A stretch of 64,000 nucleotides of DNA, from assembly GCF_003732265.1 (NCBI RefSeq), contig NZ_MOBK01000008.1, positions 1 through 64,000 of the forward strand, written 5' to 3'. A model generated the notes under the pieces. That model was not told the origin of the DNA, did no database searches, and was given only the letters and a program-made list of their open reading frames with translations. Shown here piece by piece: positions 27,996 through 38,708 of the stretch (its first letter is position 1; the number at the start of each line of letters is the position of its first letter). The translations under genes and the position numbers were made by a program. This DNA is from Pseudomonas brassicacearum (GTDB lineage: Bacteria > Pseudomonadota > Gammaproteobacteria > Pseudomonadales > Pseudomonadaceae).

Positions 27996-28337
27996 TCAAG
28001 CTTCGGTCTTGTTGGCAGCGGCCGCTTCAACAGCGGCTTTGATCGTGGTCTGCAACGAACCGTCAGCAGCCATTTCAGTCATGATGTCGCTACCGCCGAC
28101 CAGCTCACCACCGACCCACAGTTGCGGGAAGGTTGGCCAGTTGGCGTATTTTGGCAGGTTGGCGCGGATTTCCGGGTTCTGCAGGATGTCCACGTACGCA
28201 AACTTTTCGCCACATGCCATCACGGCCTGCGCGGCTTTCGCGGAGAAGCCACACTGCGGGGCATTCGGCGAACCTTTCATGTAAAGCAGAATGGTGTTGT
28301 TAGCAATCTGCTCTTTAATCGTTTCGATGATATCCAT
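27996..28337 (-). CDS. grxD: Monothiol glutaredoxin (Grx4 type)
   Basis: A 113-aa CGFS glutaredoxin. The active site is SPNAPQCGFSAKA near residue 30, with WPTFPQLWVGGELVGGSDI downstream for glutathione binding. It coordinates a bridging 2Fe-2S cluster and shuttles Fe-S clusters, fitting the neighbouring iron-store genes. The C-terminal tail is Ala-rich. Complete. Confidence 0.96.
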   Translation of the reverse strand: MDIIETIKEQIANNTILLYMKGSPNAPQCGFSAKAAQAVMACGEKFAYVDILQNPEIRANLPKYANWPTFPQLWVGGELVGGSDIMTEMAADGSLQTTIKAAVEAAAANKTEA

Positions 28338-28434
28338 GGAGCACCTCGGCTGAACTTTCCGACTCAGAGGTCGGCACGGTGGCGCATTGTAACGGAAACC
28401 CGAGCGCCATGCTCGGTCTCCCCGACAGACACGA

Positions 28435-30540
28435 TCACGCCGCCGCCACGGTGACCGGCACGCCGTTCAATGCCGCATTCCCCGACAACTCGTCGAGCTG
28501 ACATTCGTCAGTCAGGTCATTGGCACTGGATCCCGGCTGGCCACTGGCAATCGTCATCTGCACACCCGGCCGCGCATGCCCCCAGCCGTGCGGCAGGCTG
28601 ACGACGCCTTTCATCATGTCCAGGCTGGCGACTACTTCCACTTCAATCATGCCTACGCGTGAACTCACCCGCACACGCTGCCCGTCGCTGAGCCCGCGAC
28701 TGGACAGGTCTTCCGGGTGCATCAGCAGTTGATGGCGTGGTTTGCCCTTCACCAGACGGTGATAGTTGTGCATCCACGAATTGTTGCTGCGCACATGGCG
28801 GCGGCCAATCATCAGCAATTGATCGGCGGCCGGTGCTTGTAGCGCAGCGAAACGCGCAAGATCGGCAAGGATCGCCGGCGGCGCTGCCTGCACGCGCTGA
28901 TTGGCGGATTTCAGGCGTGGCGCCAGGTTGGATTTCAACGCGCCCAGATCAACGCCATGCGGATGATCAAACAGCGTGGCGAGCGACAGCTTGTGTTCCG
29001 ACGCATCGCCATACAACCCCATCCGCAAACCAAGGTCGATCATTTGCGCGGGCGCAATCGTCGGCTTCAGTTCCTTGCCGGTCTTCGCCGCAAACGCCTT
29101 GGCCAGGCCGACAAAGATCTCCCAGTCATGCAGCGCCCCTTCCGGCTTGGCCAGAATTGCCCGGTTGAAACGCGTCACGTTGCGCACCGCAAACATGTTG
29201 AACGTCGTGTCGTAGTGATCGTTTTCCAGCGCCGAGGTCGACGGCAGAATCAGGTCGGCATAGCGCGTGGTTTCATTGATGTACAGGTCGACGCTGACCA
29301 TGAATTCCAGGCCATCCAGCGCCTGTTCCAGTTGCCGGCCATTGGGTGTCGACAGCACAGGATTGCCGGCGACGGTGATCAGCGCGCGGACCTGCCCTTC
29401 CCCTTCGGTGAGCATTTCTTCAGCCAGCGCCGATACCGGCAACTCGCCGGCGTATTCCGGACGCCCGGACACACGGCTTTGCCACCGATTGAAATGCCCG
29501 CCCGAGGTCGACGCTACCAGGTCCACCGCCGGCTCGGTGCACAGCGCGCCACCCACACGATCGAGGTTGCCGGTGACCAGATTGATCAGTTGCACCAGCC
29601 AATGGCACAGCGTACCGAACGCTTGGGTGGAGACGCCCATGCGGCCGTAACACACCGCTGTCGGCGCGGCCGCAAAATCCCGGGCCAGTTGGCGGATCTG
29701 TTCGGCCGGCACCGCGCACAACGGGCTCATGGCTTCGGCGGTGAACGTGGCGATGGCCTGGCGCACGTCGTCCAGACCGTCGACCGGCAAATGACTCTCA
29801 CGCGTCAGATTTTCAGCGAACAAGGTATTGAGCAGCCCGAACAACAACGCCGCATCGCCACCGGGACGCACGAACAGATGCTGATCGGCGATTGCGGCGG
29901 TTTCACTGCGACGCGGATCGACCACCACCACTTTGCCGCCCCGGGCCTGAATCGCCTTCAAGCGTTTTTCCACATCCGGCACGGTCATGATGCTGCCGTT
30001 GGACGCCAGCGGGTTACCGCCCAGGATCAGCATGAAATCAGTGTGATCGATGTCCGGAATCGGCAACAGCAAGCCGTGGCCGTACATCAGATGACTGGTC
30101 AGGTGATGCGGCAACTGGTCGACCGACGTCGCGGAAAAACGGTTACGGGTTTTCAGCAGGCCGAGGAAATAATTGCTGTGGGTCATCAAGCCGTAGTTGT
30201 GCACGCTGGGGTTGCCTTGGTACACCGCCACCGCGTTCTGCCCATGGCGTTCCTGAATCGCCGCGAGGCGTTCGGCTACCAGACTGAAGGCGTCTTCCCA
30301 AGCGATCGGCTGCCATTCGCTGCCCACCCGCAACATCGGCTGACGCAGACGATCCGGATCGTTCTGAATATCTTGCAGGGCCACCGCCTTGGGGCAGATG
30401 TGGCCACGGCTGAACGTATCCAGCGAATCGCCCTTGATCGAGGTGATCTGCACCGCGCCGTCGGCTTCGGTGGTTTCGATGGTCAGGCCGCAAATGGCTT
30501 CACACAAGTGGCAGGCACGGTGATGGAGAGTCTTGGTCAT
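28435..30540 (-). CDS. Molybdopterin-dependent oxidoreductase
   Basis: A 701-aa protein of the prokaryotic molybdopterin oxidoreductase (DMSO reductase) superfamily. The N-terminal 4Fe-4S motif CHLCEAICG ... HICPKA is at residues ~10-50. Conserved stretches GGNPLASNGS, PRRSETAAIADQHLFVRPGGD and a C-terminal molydopterin dinucleotide domain (~580-690, with NSWMHN and LPHGWGHARPG) follow. There is no twin-arginine signal, so it is probably cytosolic. No partner Fe-S or membrane subunits lie beside it, and the substrate is unknown. It resembles single-subunit assimilatory nitrate reductase/formate dehydrogenase relatives only in general architecture. Confidence 0.85.
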   Translation of the reverse strand: MTKTLHHRACHLCEAICGLTIETTEADGAVQITSIKGDSLDTFSRGHICPKAVALQDIQNDPDRLRQPMLRVGSEWQPIAWEDAFSLVAERLAAIQERHGQNAVAVYQGNPSVHNYGLMTHSNYFLGLLKTRNRFSATSVDQLPHHLTSHLMYGHGLLLPIPDIDHTDFMLILGGNPLASNGSIMTVPDVEKRLKAIQARGGKVVVVDPRRSETAAIADQHLFVRPGGDAALLFGLLNTLFAENLTRESHLPVDGLDDVRQAIATFTAEAMSPLCAVPAEQIRQLARDFAAAPTAVCYGRMGVSTQAFGTLCHWLVQLINLVTGNLDRVGGALCTEPAVDLVASTSGGHFNRWQSRVSGRPEYAGELPVSALAEEMLTEGEGQVRALITVAGNPVLSTPNGRQLEQALDGLEFMVSVDLYINETTRYADLILPSTSALENDHYDTTFNMFAVRNVTRFNRAILAKPEGALHDWEIFVGLAKAFAAKTGKELKPTIAPAQMIDLGLRMGLYGDASEHKLSLATLFDHPHGVDLGALKSNLAPRLKSANQRVQAAPPAILADLARFAALQAPAADQLLMIGRRHVRSNNSWMHNYHRLVKGKPRHQLLMHPEDLSSRGLSDGQRVRVSSRVGMIEVEVVASLDMMKGVVSLPHGWGHARPGVQMTIASGQPGSSANDLTDECQLDELSGNAALNGVPVTVAAA

Positions 30541-30674
30541 GGCCAGTCTCTGTCTTGTTCTGGGCGGGCAATATCGGCCGCGGGATCAAAACTATGGCGC
30601 CAGACACGCTCCTGCGCCAGCGACGTTCGTCTTGTGAATCGGCGCCCATCAGGCCAGCCGATGGACGTGTGCAC

Positions 30675-30965
30675 TCAGTTGGGCGGCAACCGGGGTGGCG
30701 CCTGCAACTGGATTTCCTGAAGGGTTTCGACCTGCTCCTGGGGAACATGCACCCCGGTGAGCTCGCCAATCAGTCGCCAATGCTCGTCGAGCCCGGTGCT
30801 AATGGTTGCCATGCGATCAATCATCCGCCGACCGGCGGCTTTGGTCACTTCGTCTTCACTGCGCATCAGCTCGAAGCACATCGAGGTCATGGAGGCGGTG
30901 AGGTGGGTCAGGGAGCGGGCCGTAAGGCCGAGTAAATCCATTAACAGCTGTTCTTTCGATTCCAT
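30675..30965 (-). CDS. Small conserved hypothetical protein
   Basis: A 96-aa helical protein starting MESKEQLLMDLLGLTARSL. The ATG at 30965 has AGGAAG about eight bases upstream; an in-frame ATG at 30986 lacks this. The middle has MCFELMRSEDEVTKAAGRRMIDRMATIS and the end is Pro/Gln-rich. It has no TM or signal. It lies 130 bases upstream of the molybdopterin enzyme on the same strand; a link is possible but not shown. Function unknown. Confidence 0.65.
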   Translation of the reverse strand: MESKEQLLMDLLGLTARSLTHLTASMTSMCFELMRSEDEVTKAAGRRMIDRMATISTGLDEHWRLIGELTGVHVPQEQVETLQEIQLQAPPRLPPN

Positions 30966-31225
30966 TTCGAAGGCTTCCTGCGTCACTCGTCAGGTAGTTA
31001 TAACCCAGCACTTTGCATTAGCAAATGTTTCAGTAAAGGCACATTGCCAGCGAAGTCCTCGAATCTCGTGCCAGAAACCGACCGCCATTGAACCATCGCC
31101 GCCCCGCCGGATTGCAAAGCCCCGCAACCCCAGTGTACAAATGCGCGGCTGCCCTCAGGAAAAAGGCTTCAAAAGTGCTATGGCGATCAGACCGTAGCCC
31201 CTCTGAAACTCCCTAAAAAACGTAG

Positions 31226-31246
31226 CCCTATTGGTAAGACGCGACA
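31226..31246 (-). promoter_or_regulatory. ArgR half-site in the argF promoter
   Basis: On the minus strand TGTCGC-GTCTTACC-AA-TAGGG fits the P. aeruginosa ArgR pattern I recall, TGTCGCN8AAN5. It covers the -35 region and spacer of the candidate argF promoter, a position suited to repression. No clear second half-site was found. Confidence 0.5.
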
Positions 31247-31260
31247 TTTAATTATAAGAT
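31231..31260 (+). promoter_or_regulatory. Candidate sigma-70 promoter of argF
   Basis: TTGGTA, 16 bases, then TATAAG (or TAAGAT after 18 bases), about 115 bases upstream of argF. The ArgR-like site overlaps its -35 half. Confidence 0.5.
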
Positions 31261-31372
31261 CGCGCCTTCCCCTAATTCGTCGCCCCGTGCGGCTTACGCC
31301 GCAGGTCTCGCCCGTTGTTCCGTTAAACAAGGCTTTGAGCATCTGCGGTTTGTAGCAAAAAGGTAGTCAATG

Positions 31373-32293
31373 ATGAGCGCAAGGCACTTTCTCTCCCTGA
31401 TGGATTGCACGCCCGAAGAGCTGGTCAGCGTGATCCGTCGAGGCGTTGAGCTCAAGGACCTGCGTAACCGCGGCGTACTGTTCGAGCCTCTGAAAAACCG
31501 CGTCCTGGGGATGATTTTCGAGAAGTCCTCCACCCGTACCCGGATCTCGTTCGAAGCCGGCATGATCCAGCTCGGCGGCCAGGCGATTTTCCTGTCGCCG
31601 CGCGACACGCAACTGGGCCGTGGCGAGCCGATCGGCGACTGCGCGATCGTCATGTCGAGCATGCTCGACGCCGTGATGATCCGAACCTTTGCCCACAGCA
31701 CCCTGACCGAATTCGCCGCCAACTCGCGCGTGCCGGTGATCAACGGCCTGTCCGACGACCTGCACCCGTGCCAGTTGCTGGCCGACATGCAGACCTTCCT
31801 CGAACATCGTGGTTCGATCCAGGGCAAGACCGTGGCCTGGATCGGCGATGGCAACAACATGTGCAACAGCTATATAGAAGCGGCGATCCAGTTCGACTTC
31901 CAGCTGCGCATTGCCTGCCCTGAAGGTTATGAACCCAACCCTGATTTCGTGGCCAAGGCCGGCGATCGCGTGACCATCGTCCGCGATCCAAAGGAAGCCG
32001 TGCGCGGCGCCCACCTGGTGAGCACCGACGTCTGGACCTCCATGGGCCAGGAAGAAGAAACCGCCAAGCGCCTGAAGCTGTTCGCGCCCTACCAGGTCAA
32101 TCGCGCGCTGCTCGACCTGGCCGCAGAAGACGTGCTGTTCATGCACTGCCTGCCGGCTCACCGCGGCGAAGAGATCAGTGTCGACCTGCTCGACGACAAT
32201 CGCTCGGTCGCCTGGGATCAAGCCGAAAACCGTCTTCACGCACAGAAGGCCCTGCTCGAATTTCTCGTCCCGCCTTCGTATCACCACGCATGA
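31373..32293 (+). CDS. argF: Ornithine carbamoyltransferase (anabolic)
   Basis: A 306-aa enzyme making citrulline from ornithine and carbamoyl phosphate. The carbamoyl-phosphate motif is SSTRTRISFE near residue 45. HPCQLLAD is near 130, and the ornithine-binding loop is MHCLPAHRGEE near 262. Two ATGs sit back to back; the second (31373) gives the usual MSARHFLSLMD start. The ABC ATPase gene starts inside its last codons (ATGA overlap), an arrangement also recalled near P. aeruginosa argF. Confidence 0.96.
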   Translation: MSARHFLSLMDCTPEELVSVIRRGVELKDLRNRGVLFEPLKNRVLGMIFEKSSTRTRISFEAGMIQLGGQAIFLSPRDTQLGRGEPIGDCAIVMSSMLDAVMIRTFAHSTLTEFAANSRVPVINGLSDDLHPCQLLADMQTFLEHRGSIQGKTVAWIGDGNNMCNSYIEAAIQFDFQLRIACPEGYEPNPDFVAKAGDRVTIVRDPKEAVRGAHLVSTDVWTSMGQEEETAKRLKLFAPYQVNRALLDLAAEDVLFMHCLPAHRGEEISVDLLDDNRSVAWDQAENRLHAQKALLEFLVPPSYHHA

Positions 32294-33399
32294 GCCAGCC
32301 ATTACTGCTTAACCTGCGCAACCTCGCCTGCGGCTATCAAGACCAGCGTGTCGTGCAGAACCTCAACCTGCATTTGAATGCCGGCGACATCGGTTGCCTG
32401 CTCGGCTCTTCGGGCTGCGGCAAAACCACCACGTTGCGGGCAATTGCCGGTTTCGAACCGGTGCACGAAGGTGAAATCACCTTGGCCGGAGAGACCATCT
32501 CCCGCGCCGGTTTCACCCTCGCCCCGGAGAAACGCCGGATCGGCATGGTGTTCCAGGATTACGCGCTGTTTCCGCATTTGAGCGTGGCCGAGAACATTGC
32601 CTTCGGGATTCGCAAGCATCCGCAAAAGGATCGCGTGATCGAGGAGCTGCTGGAACTGGTCAACCTGAAGAACCTCGGCAAGCGCTTCCCGCATGAACTG
32701 TCCGGCGGCCAGCAACAGCGTGTTGCCTTGGCCCGCGCCTTGGCACCGGAACCGCAACTGCTGTTGCTCGACGAACCCTTCTCAAACCTTGATGGCGAAC
32801 TGCGACGCAAGCTCAGCCATGAAGTGCGCGACATTCTCAAGGCCCGAGGCACCAGCGCGATTCTGGTGACCCACGACCAGGAAGAAGCATTCGCGGTCAG
32901 CGATCATGTCGGCGTGTTCAAGGAAGGTCGACTGGAGCAGTGGGACACGCCTTACAACCTGTATCACGAACCGCAGACACCGTTTGTGGCCAGCTTCATT
33001 GGCCAGGGTTACTTCATTCGCGGCCAGTTAAGCAGCCCGGAATCGGTGCTGACCGAGCTGGGTGAATTGCGCGGCAACCGGGCCTACACCTGGCCGATGG
33101 GCGGCGCGGTGGACGTGTTGCTGCGTCCGGACGATATCGTCTACGCACCGGACAGCTCGTTGAAAGCACGAATTGTCGGCAAGTCGTTCCAGGGCGCATC
33201 GACGTTATATCGGTTGCAGATGCCGACCGGGGCGCAGCTGGAATCGATTTTCCCGAGCCATGCTGATCATCAGGTCGGCGCTGACGTCGGCATTCGTGTG
33301 GCGGCTGATCACCTGGTGCTGTTTCAGGCGTCCGGCAGCATTGCTGCGCAGATTCCCGCCGTCGAATCGGGCGTGCGCCGCTACAGCAACACCAACTGA
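32290..33399 (+). CDS. ABC transporter ATPase (PotA/FbpC-like), orphan
   Basis: A 369-aa ATP-binding subunit of the iron/polyamine/sulfate importer type. Walker A is GSSGCGKTT near 38, the Q-loop VFQDYALFPH near 86, the signature LSGGQQQ near 138, Walker B LLLLDEPFSNLD near 157, and the H-loop TH near 196. A C-terminal TOBE regulatory domain extends from ~240. No permease or binding-protein gene is adjacent, so its partner is elsewhere. It overlaps the argF stop, so the two are co-transcribed; the functional link is unclear. Confidence 0.9.
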   Translation: MSQPLLLNLRNLACGYQDQRVVQNLNLHLNAGDIGCLLGSSGCGKTTTLRAIAGFEPVHEGEITLAGETISRAGFTLAPEKRRIGMVFQDYALFPHLSVAENIAFGIRKHPQKDRVIEELLELVNLKNLGKRFPHELSGGQQQRVALARALAPEPQLLLLDEPFSNLDGELRRKLSHEVRDILKARGTSAILVTHDQEEAFAVSDHVGVFKEGRLEQWDTPYNLYHEPQTPFVASFIGQGYFIRGQLSSPESVLTELGELRGNRAYTWPMGGAVDVLLRPDDIVYAPDSSLKARIVGKSFQGASTLYRLQMPTGAQLESIFPSHADHQVGADVGIRVAADHLVLFQASGSIAAQIPAVESGVRRYSNTN

Positions 33400-33415
33400 G
33401 ATTCACGCGGAGCAA

Positions 33416-33507
33416 ATGTGGGAGCGGGCTTGCTCGCGAAAGCGGTGTGTCAGTCAACGAAAATGTCGACTGATAGTCCGCCTTCGCGAGCAAGCCCGCT
33501 CCCACAT
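33416..33507. repeat. REPIN
   Basis: GTGGGAGCGGGCTTGCTCGC at the left, its complement at the right, spacer about 30 bases. It lies between convergent ABC ATPase and PhzF-like genes. Confidence 0.92.
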
Positions 33508-33517
33508 TCGATTTGCG

Positions 33518-34300
33518 TCAGGCCAGCATCAACGTACCGCTCGCAACGAGCGTCGCATTCCCGCCGATCTTCACCCGATCACCTTCCAATCGACAGAACA
33601 ACTCCCCACCGCGCTTCGAACACTGATACGCGGTCAGGCTCGTTTTACCCAGCCGTTTCGACCAATACGGAATCAGGCTGCAATGGGTCGAGCCGGTCAC
33701 CGGGTCTTCGTTGATACCAATCGCTGGCGCGAAATAGCGGGAGACAAAATCATGCTTGCTGCCTTTGGCGGTCACGATCGCCCCGGGCCACGGCAGCTTG
33801 GCCAATGCGGCCATGTCTGGCTGGCAATCCAGCACTGCCTGTTCGGACTCCAACACCACAAACAACTCGTTTGAACCCAGCACATCGACCACTTCGACAC
33901 CCAGGGCGCGCTCAACGTCCAGGGTGACACCCACTTCCGAAGGCGTGATCGCTGGGAAGTCCAACCACAAACGCTCACCTTCGCGACTCACACTCAACGG
34001 GCCGGACTTGCAAATGAAGTCCAGGCGCTCAGCGGGCTCTTTATAGATTTCAAATAACACATAAGCGCTGGCCAGCGTCGCATGACCACACAATGGCACC
34101 TCGGTGCTCGGGGTAAACCAGCGGATGTGCCACCCCTGCCCTTCGCGCACCACAAAGGCAGTTTCGGCGAGATTGTGTTCAGCGGCGATTTTCTGCATCA
34201 GCTCATCGGCGAGCCAGGCATCGAGCCGATAGACCATCGCCGGGTTGCCACTGAACGGCCGATCACTGAACGCGTCGACCTGGTGAAATTCAAGCTGCAT
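33518..34300 (-). CDS. PhzF family isomerase-like protein
   Basis: A 260-aa protein with the two-domain PhzF/diaminopimelate-epimerase fold. The candidate catalytic Glu is in AAEHNLAETAFV near residue 46. LCGHATLASAYVLFE near 75 and DPVTGSTHCSLIPYWSKRLG near 200 match the family. It is not part of a phenazine operon. Most such stand-alone members have unknown substrates. A ybaK-type gene lies 15 bases upstream on the same strand. Confidence 0.9.
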   Translation of the reverse strand: MQLEFHQVDAFSDRPFSGNPAMVYRLDAWLADELMQKIAAEHNLAETAFVVREGQGWHIRWFTPSTEVPLCGHATLASAYVLFEIYKEPAERLDFICKSGPLSVSREGERLWLDFPAITPSEVGVTLDVERALGVEVVDVLGSNELFVVLESEQAVLDCQPDMAALAKLPWPGAIVTAKGSKHDFVSRYFAPAIGINEDPVTGSTHCSLIPYWSKRLGKTSLTAYQCSKRGGELFCRLEGDRVKIGGNATLVASGTLMLA

Positions 34301-34315
34301 GACTATCTCCCTGAT

Positions 34316-34786
34316 TCAAGCGCGGCCGATATCGGCGAATTTCGCTTGGGTATGCTCAGCCAGCACCGCCGGCGCCAACTCCACTTCCAGACCACGTCGA
34401 CCGGCACTGACAAAAATGCTGGCGAAAGGCTGAGCCGAGTTATCGATGAATGTACGCAAACGCTTCTTCTGCCCCAAAGGACTGATTCCGCCCAACAGAT
34501 AACCCGTCGCTCGCTGTGCAGCCGCCGGATCGGCCATTTCGACTTTTTTCACACCCGCCGCATGCGCCAGATGCTTCAAGTCCAGACTCCCGACGACCGG
34601 TACCACCGCCACCAGCAATTCACCTTTTTCACTGGCCGCCAACAAGGTCTTGAACACCTGCGCCGGGTCGAGCCCGAGCTTTTCTGCTGCCTCCAACCCA
34701 TAGGAAGCGGCCTTTGGATCATGTTCGTAACTGTGCACGCGATGTTCGGCTCGAACTTTTTTCAACAAATCCAATGCGGGGGTCAT
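34316..34786 (-). CDS. ybaK: Cys-tRNA(Pro)/Cys-tRNA(Cys) deacylase YbaK
   Basis: A 156-aa editing-domain protein. Family landmarks are KTLLAASEKGELLVAVVPV near 44-62, KKVEMADPAAAQRATGYLLGGISPLGQKKR near 80-110, and the closing FADIGRA. It hydrolyses Cys mischarged onto tRNA-Pro in trans. The residue pattern and length match the YbaK/EbsC group rather than ProX. It is followed at 15 bases by the PhzF-like gene, so the two are likely co-transcribed. Confidence 0.93.
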   Translation of the reverse strand: MTPALDLLKKVRAEHRVHSYEHDPKAASYGLEAAEKLGLDPAQVFKTLLAASEKGELLVAVVPVVGSLDLKHLAHAAGVKKVEMADPAAAQRATGYLLGGISPLGQKKRLRTFIDNSAQPFASIFVSAGRRGLEVELAPAVLAEHTQAKFADIGRA

Positions 34787-35158
34787 GACAGCTCCAGACT
34801 GGGCGGCAGTAGAAAAATCCTGCGCTGAATTCTAGGACATTACCTCGCAAAAGGCTCTATTTCGGCCCTGTTTTAAAGGGCTGGCGGTGGATTTTACCGT
34901 TCGTCCGCGCATGAACCGCTGCGTGAACAATACGATCATTCACCTGACTAATAGTTGGATTGTGACCGACAGTTCACTTTCGACCTTTGACAGCAGTGTT
35001 TCTTGTCTATATTTTTTCGAATCTGAATACAGCACGAAAAGTGCTACAGCAGCACCCGGCAGTAAACCAAGACCAGGATGGGGATCCTGCCTTGGTGAAA
35101 ATCGCGCTTGGACCATGAAGAAAAAAGCGCCAGACAACAAAAACAATTGAGGTTTTCA
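34787..35158. other. Intergenic region with the glpF promoter
   Basis: 372 bases between divergent ybaK and glpF. Inverted TTTTCG half-sites lie at about 35015-35042 (TTTTTTCG ... CGAAAAG), reminiscent of GlpR half-operators, some 120 bases before glpF. The right part is poor in T-runs and holds no gene I can support. Confidence 0.45.
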
Positions 35159-36010
35159 ATGACAACTGCTTTACAACAACCGTCGCTCTCGAGCCAATGC
35201 ATGGCCGAGTTCCTGGGCACTGCCCTGCTTATCTTTTTCGGGACCGGTTGTGTTGCCGCGCTCAAGGTCGCGGGTGCCAGCTTTGGCTTATGGGAAATCA
35301 GCATCATCTGGGGCGTCGGCGTCAGCATGGCGATCTACCTCACCGCCGGGGTTTCCGGGGCGCACCTCAATCCTGCAGTGAGCATTGCACTGAGTATTTT
35401 CGCTGACTTCGAAAAGCGTAAATTGCCGTTCTATATCCTCGCCCAAGTGGCGGGCGCCTTTTGCGGCGCGCTGCTGGTCTACACGCTGTACAGCAATCTC
35501 TTCTTCGATTTCGAACAAACCCACCACATGGTCCGCGGCACTCAAGCCAGCCTGGAATTGGCGTCGGTGTTCTCGACCTTCCCCAATCCAGCCCTGACCA
35601 CGGCCCAGGCGTTCCTGGTGGAAGTGATCATTACCGCGATCCTGATGGGCGTGATCATGTCCCTGACCGATGACAACAACGGCCTGCCCAACGGGCCGAT
35701 GGCGCCGCTGCTGATCGGCCTGCTGATTGCGGTGATTGGCAGCTCGATGGGCCCGCTGACCGGTTTCGCGATGAACCCGGCGCGCGATTTCGGACCAAAG
35801 CTGATGACTTTCTTCGCGGGCTGGGGTGAAATTTCCTTCACCGGCGGACGTGATATCCCGTACTTCCTGATTCCTGTTTTTGCACCGATTGTCGGTGCCT
35901 GCCTCGGTGCTGCCGCCTATCGCGGGTTGATTGCCCGTCATCTGCCCAGCGCCACACCTGCTACAAAGGAAGCAACACCGGCCATTGACGGCAAACCAAG
36001 AACTTCTTGA
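35159..36010 (+). CDS. glpF: Glycerol uptake facilitator
   Basis: A 283-aa aquaglyceroporin with six TM helices and two re-entrant loops. The first NPA box is in GAHLNPAVS near 70, and the second NPA box in GFAMNPARDFGPK near 205, where Asp after NPAR marks the glycerol-type pore. It lets glycerol diffuse across the inner membrane. The ATG at 35159 has GAGG seven bases upstream; the frame extends 17 codons further but without support. It is followed by glpK. Confidence 0.96.
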   Translation: MTTALQQPSLSSQCMAEFLGTALLIFFGTGCVAALKVAGASFGLWEISIIWGVGVSMAIYLTAGVSGAHLNPAVSIALSIFADFEKRKLPFYILAQVAGAFCGALLVYTLYSNLFFDFEQTHHMVRGTQASLELASVFSTFPNPALTTAQAFLVEVIITAILMGVIMSLTDDNNGLPNGPMAPLLIGLLIAVIGSSMGPLTGFAMNPARDFGPKLMTFFAGWGEISFTGGRDIPYFLIPVFAPIVGACLGAAAYRGLIARHLPSATPATKEATPAIDGKPRTS

Positions 36011-36085
36011 TACCGTAGGCGCGTGACCCTGCCCCCTGTGGCGCGCGCCTGACCTCACTCCCTTTTTTCGTCCAAGGCAATCGAC

Positions 36086-37591
<1,506 letters not shown>

Positions 37592-37685
37592 GCCAACAAC
37601 GGGTTCGGATTAGGTTGTAACTGGTCGGGAGCGGATTCCTGCGGCATCATGGGCAAATTTTGCACGGCAGCCCAAAGGAAGCCCC

Positions 37686-38441
37686 ATGAATCTGCCTCCC
37701 CGTCAGCAGCAAATCCTCGAACTGGTTCGCGAACGCGGCTACGTCAGCATCGAGGAAATGGCCACGCTGTTCGTCGTCACACCGCAAACCATCCGCCGCG
37801 ATATCAATCAGCTCGCGGAAGCCAATCTGTTACGTCGCTACCATGGCGGCGCGGCCTACGACTCCAGTGTGGAAAACACCGCGTATGCCATGCGCGCCGA
37901 TCAGATGCGCGATGAAAAACAGCGCATCGGCGAAGCCATTGCAGCCCAGATCCCCGATCACGCCTCGTTGTTCATCAATATCGGTACCACCACCGAATCG
38001 ATTGCCCGGGCGCTGCTCAACCACAATCACCTGAAAATCATCACCAACAACCTGCACGTGGCCTCGATGCTCAGCGCCAAGGACGACTTCGACGTTCTGC
38101 TGACCGGTGGCAACGTGCGGCGCGATGGCGGTGTGGTCGGTCAGGCGAGCGTCGACTTTATCAACCAGTTCAAAGTCGACTTCGCGTTGGTGGGCATCAG
38201 CGGTATCGACGAAGACGGCAGCCTGCTGGACTTCGATTATCAGGAAGTGCGGGTGTCGCAGGCGATCATCGCTAATGCGCGTCAGGTGATTCTGGCGGCG
38301 GACTCCAGCAAATTCGGGCGCAACGCCATGATTCGCCTGGGACCAATCAGCCTGATCGATTGCCTGGTCACCGATCAGCCGCCGGTGCCGGCGCTGGCGC
38401 AGTTGTTGAGTCAGCACAAAATTCGACTCGAAGTCGTTTAA
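37686..38441 (+). CDS. glpR: Glycerol-3-phosphate regulon repressor GlpR
   Basis: A 251-aa DeoR-family regulator. The N-terminal helix-turn-helix is RGYVSIEEMATLFVVTPQTIRRDI near residues 17-40. The C-terminal sugar-phosphate sensor domain has INIGTTTESIARAL near 97 and LLTGGNVRRDGG near 140. It represses glp genes until glycerol-3-phosphate binds. AAGGAAG precedes the ATG. Its location between glpK and glpD is the Pseudomonas arrangement. Confidence 0.97.
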   Translation: MNLPPRQQQILELVRERGYVSIEEMATLFVVTPQTIRRDINQLAEANLLRRYHGGAAYDSSVENTAYAMRADQMRDEKQRIGEAIAAQIPDHASLFINIGTTTESIARALLNHNHLKIITNNLHVASMLSAKDDFDVLLTGGNVRRDGGVVGQASVDFINQFKVDFALVGISGIDEDGSLLDFDYQEVRVSQAIIANARQVILAADSSKFGRNAMIRLGPISLIDCLVTDQPPVPALAQLLSQHKIRLEVV

Positions 38442-38459
38442 TCCCCCAAAAGCAGCTCC

Positions 38460-38590
38460 CCTGTGGCGAGGGAGCTTGCTCCCGCTGGGTGGCGAAGCCG
38501 CCCCAATCCAGACAATGCGGTCCATCAGTAAATCGCATCCCACCTTTTGGGAGTGCTACGCACTCAACGGGAGCAAGCTCCCTCGTCACA
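38460..38590. repeat. Inverted repeat of a second REP family
   Basis: CTGTGGCGAGGGAGCTTGCT at the left and, near 38570-38588, the inverted GGGAGCAAGCTCCCTCGTCAC. The core GAGGGAGCTTGCTCCC differs from the common REP core of this window. The internal spacer (~85 bases) is longer than in the other REPINs. Confidence 0.85.
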
Positions 38591-38708
38591 AAAGCTCTTT
38601 CCCTCTCGTGCAATGTTCGAAAATTTTCCTTTAACCGCCCTTCGATCAGTTTTTTCAATCGAAGTTAGCTGGCTGTGGGCGTCTTTATGGGCTACCATTT
38701 TCGCAAAT

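Noticed and set aside
28957..30720. 587-codon plus-strand frame opposite the molybdopterin enzyme
   Set aside because: Shadow frame rich in His/Arg/Gln with no domain.
34620..34637. CACCTTTTTCACT, part of a ColR-like box, inside ybaK
   Set aside because: It is inside coding sequence, the upstream half does not fit the consensus, and no promoter is expected there.
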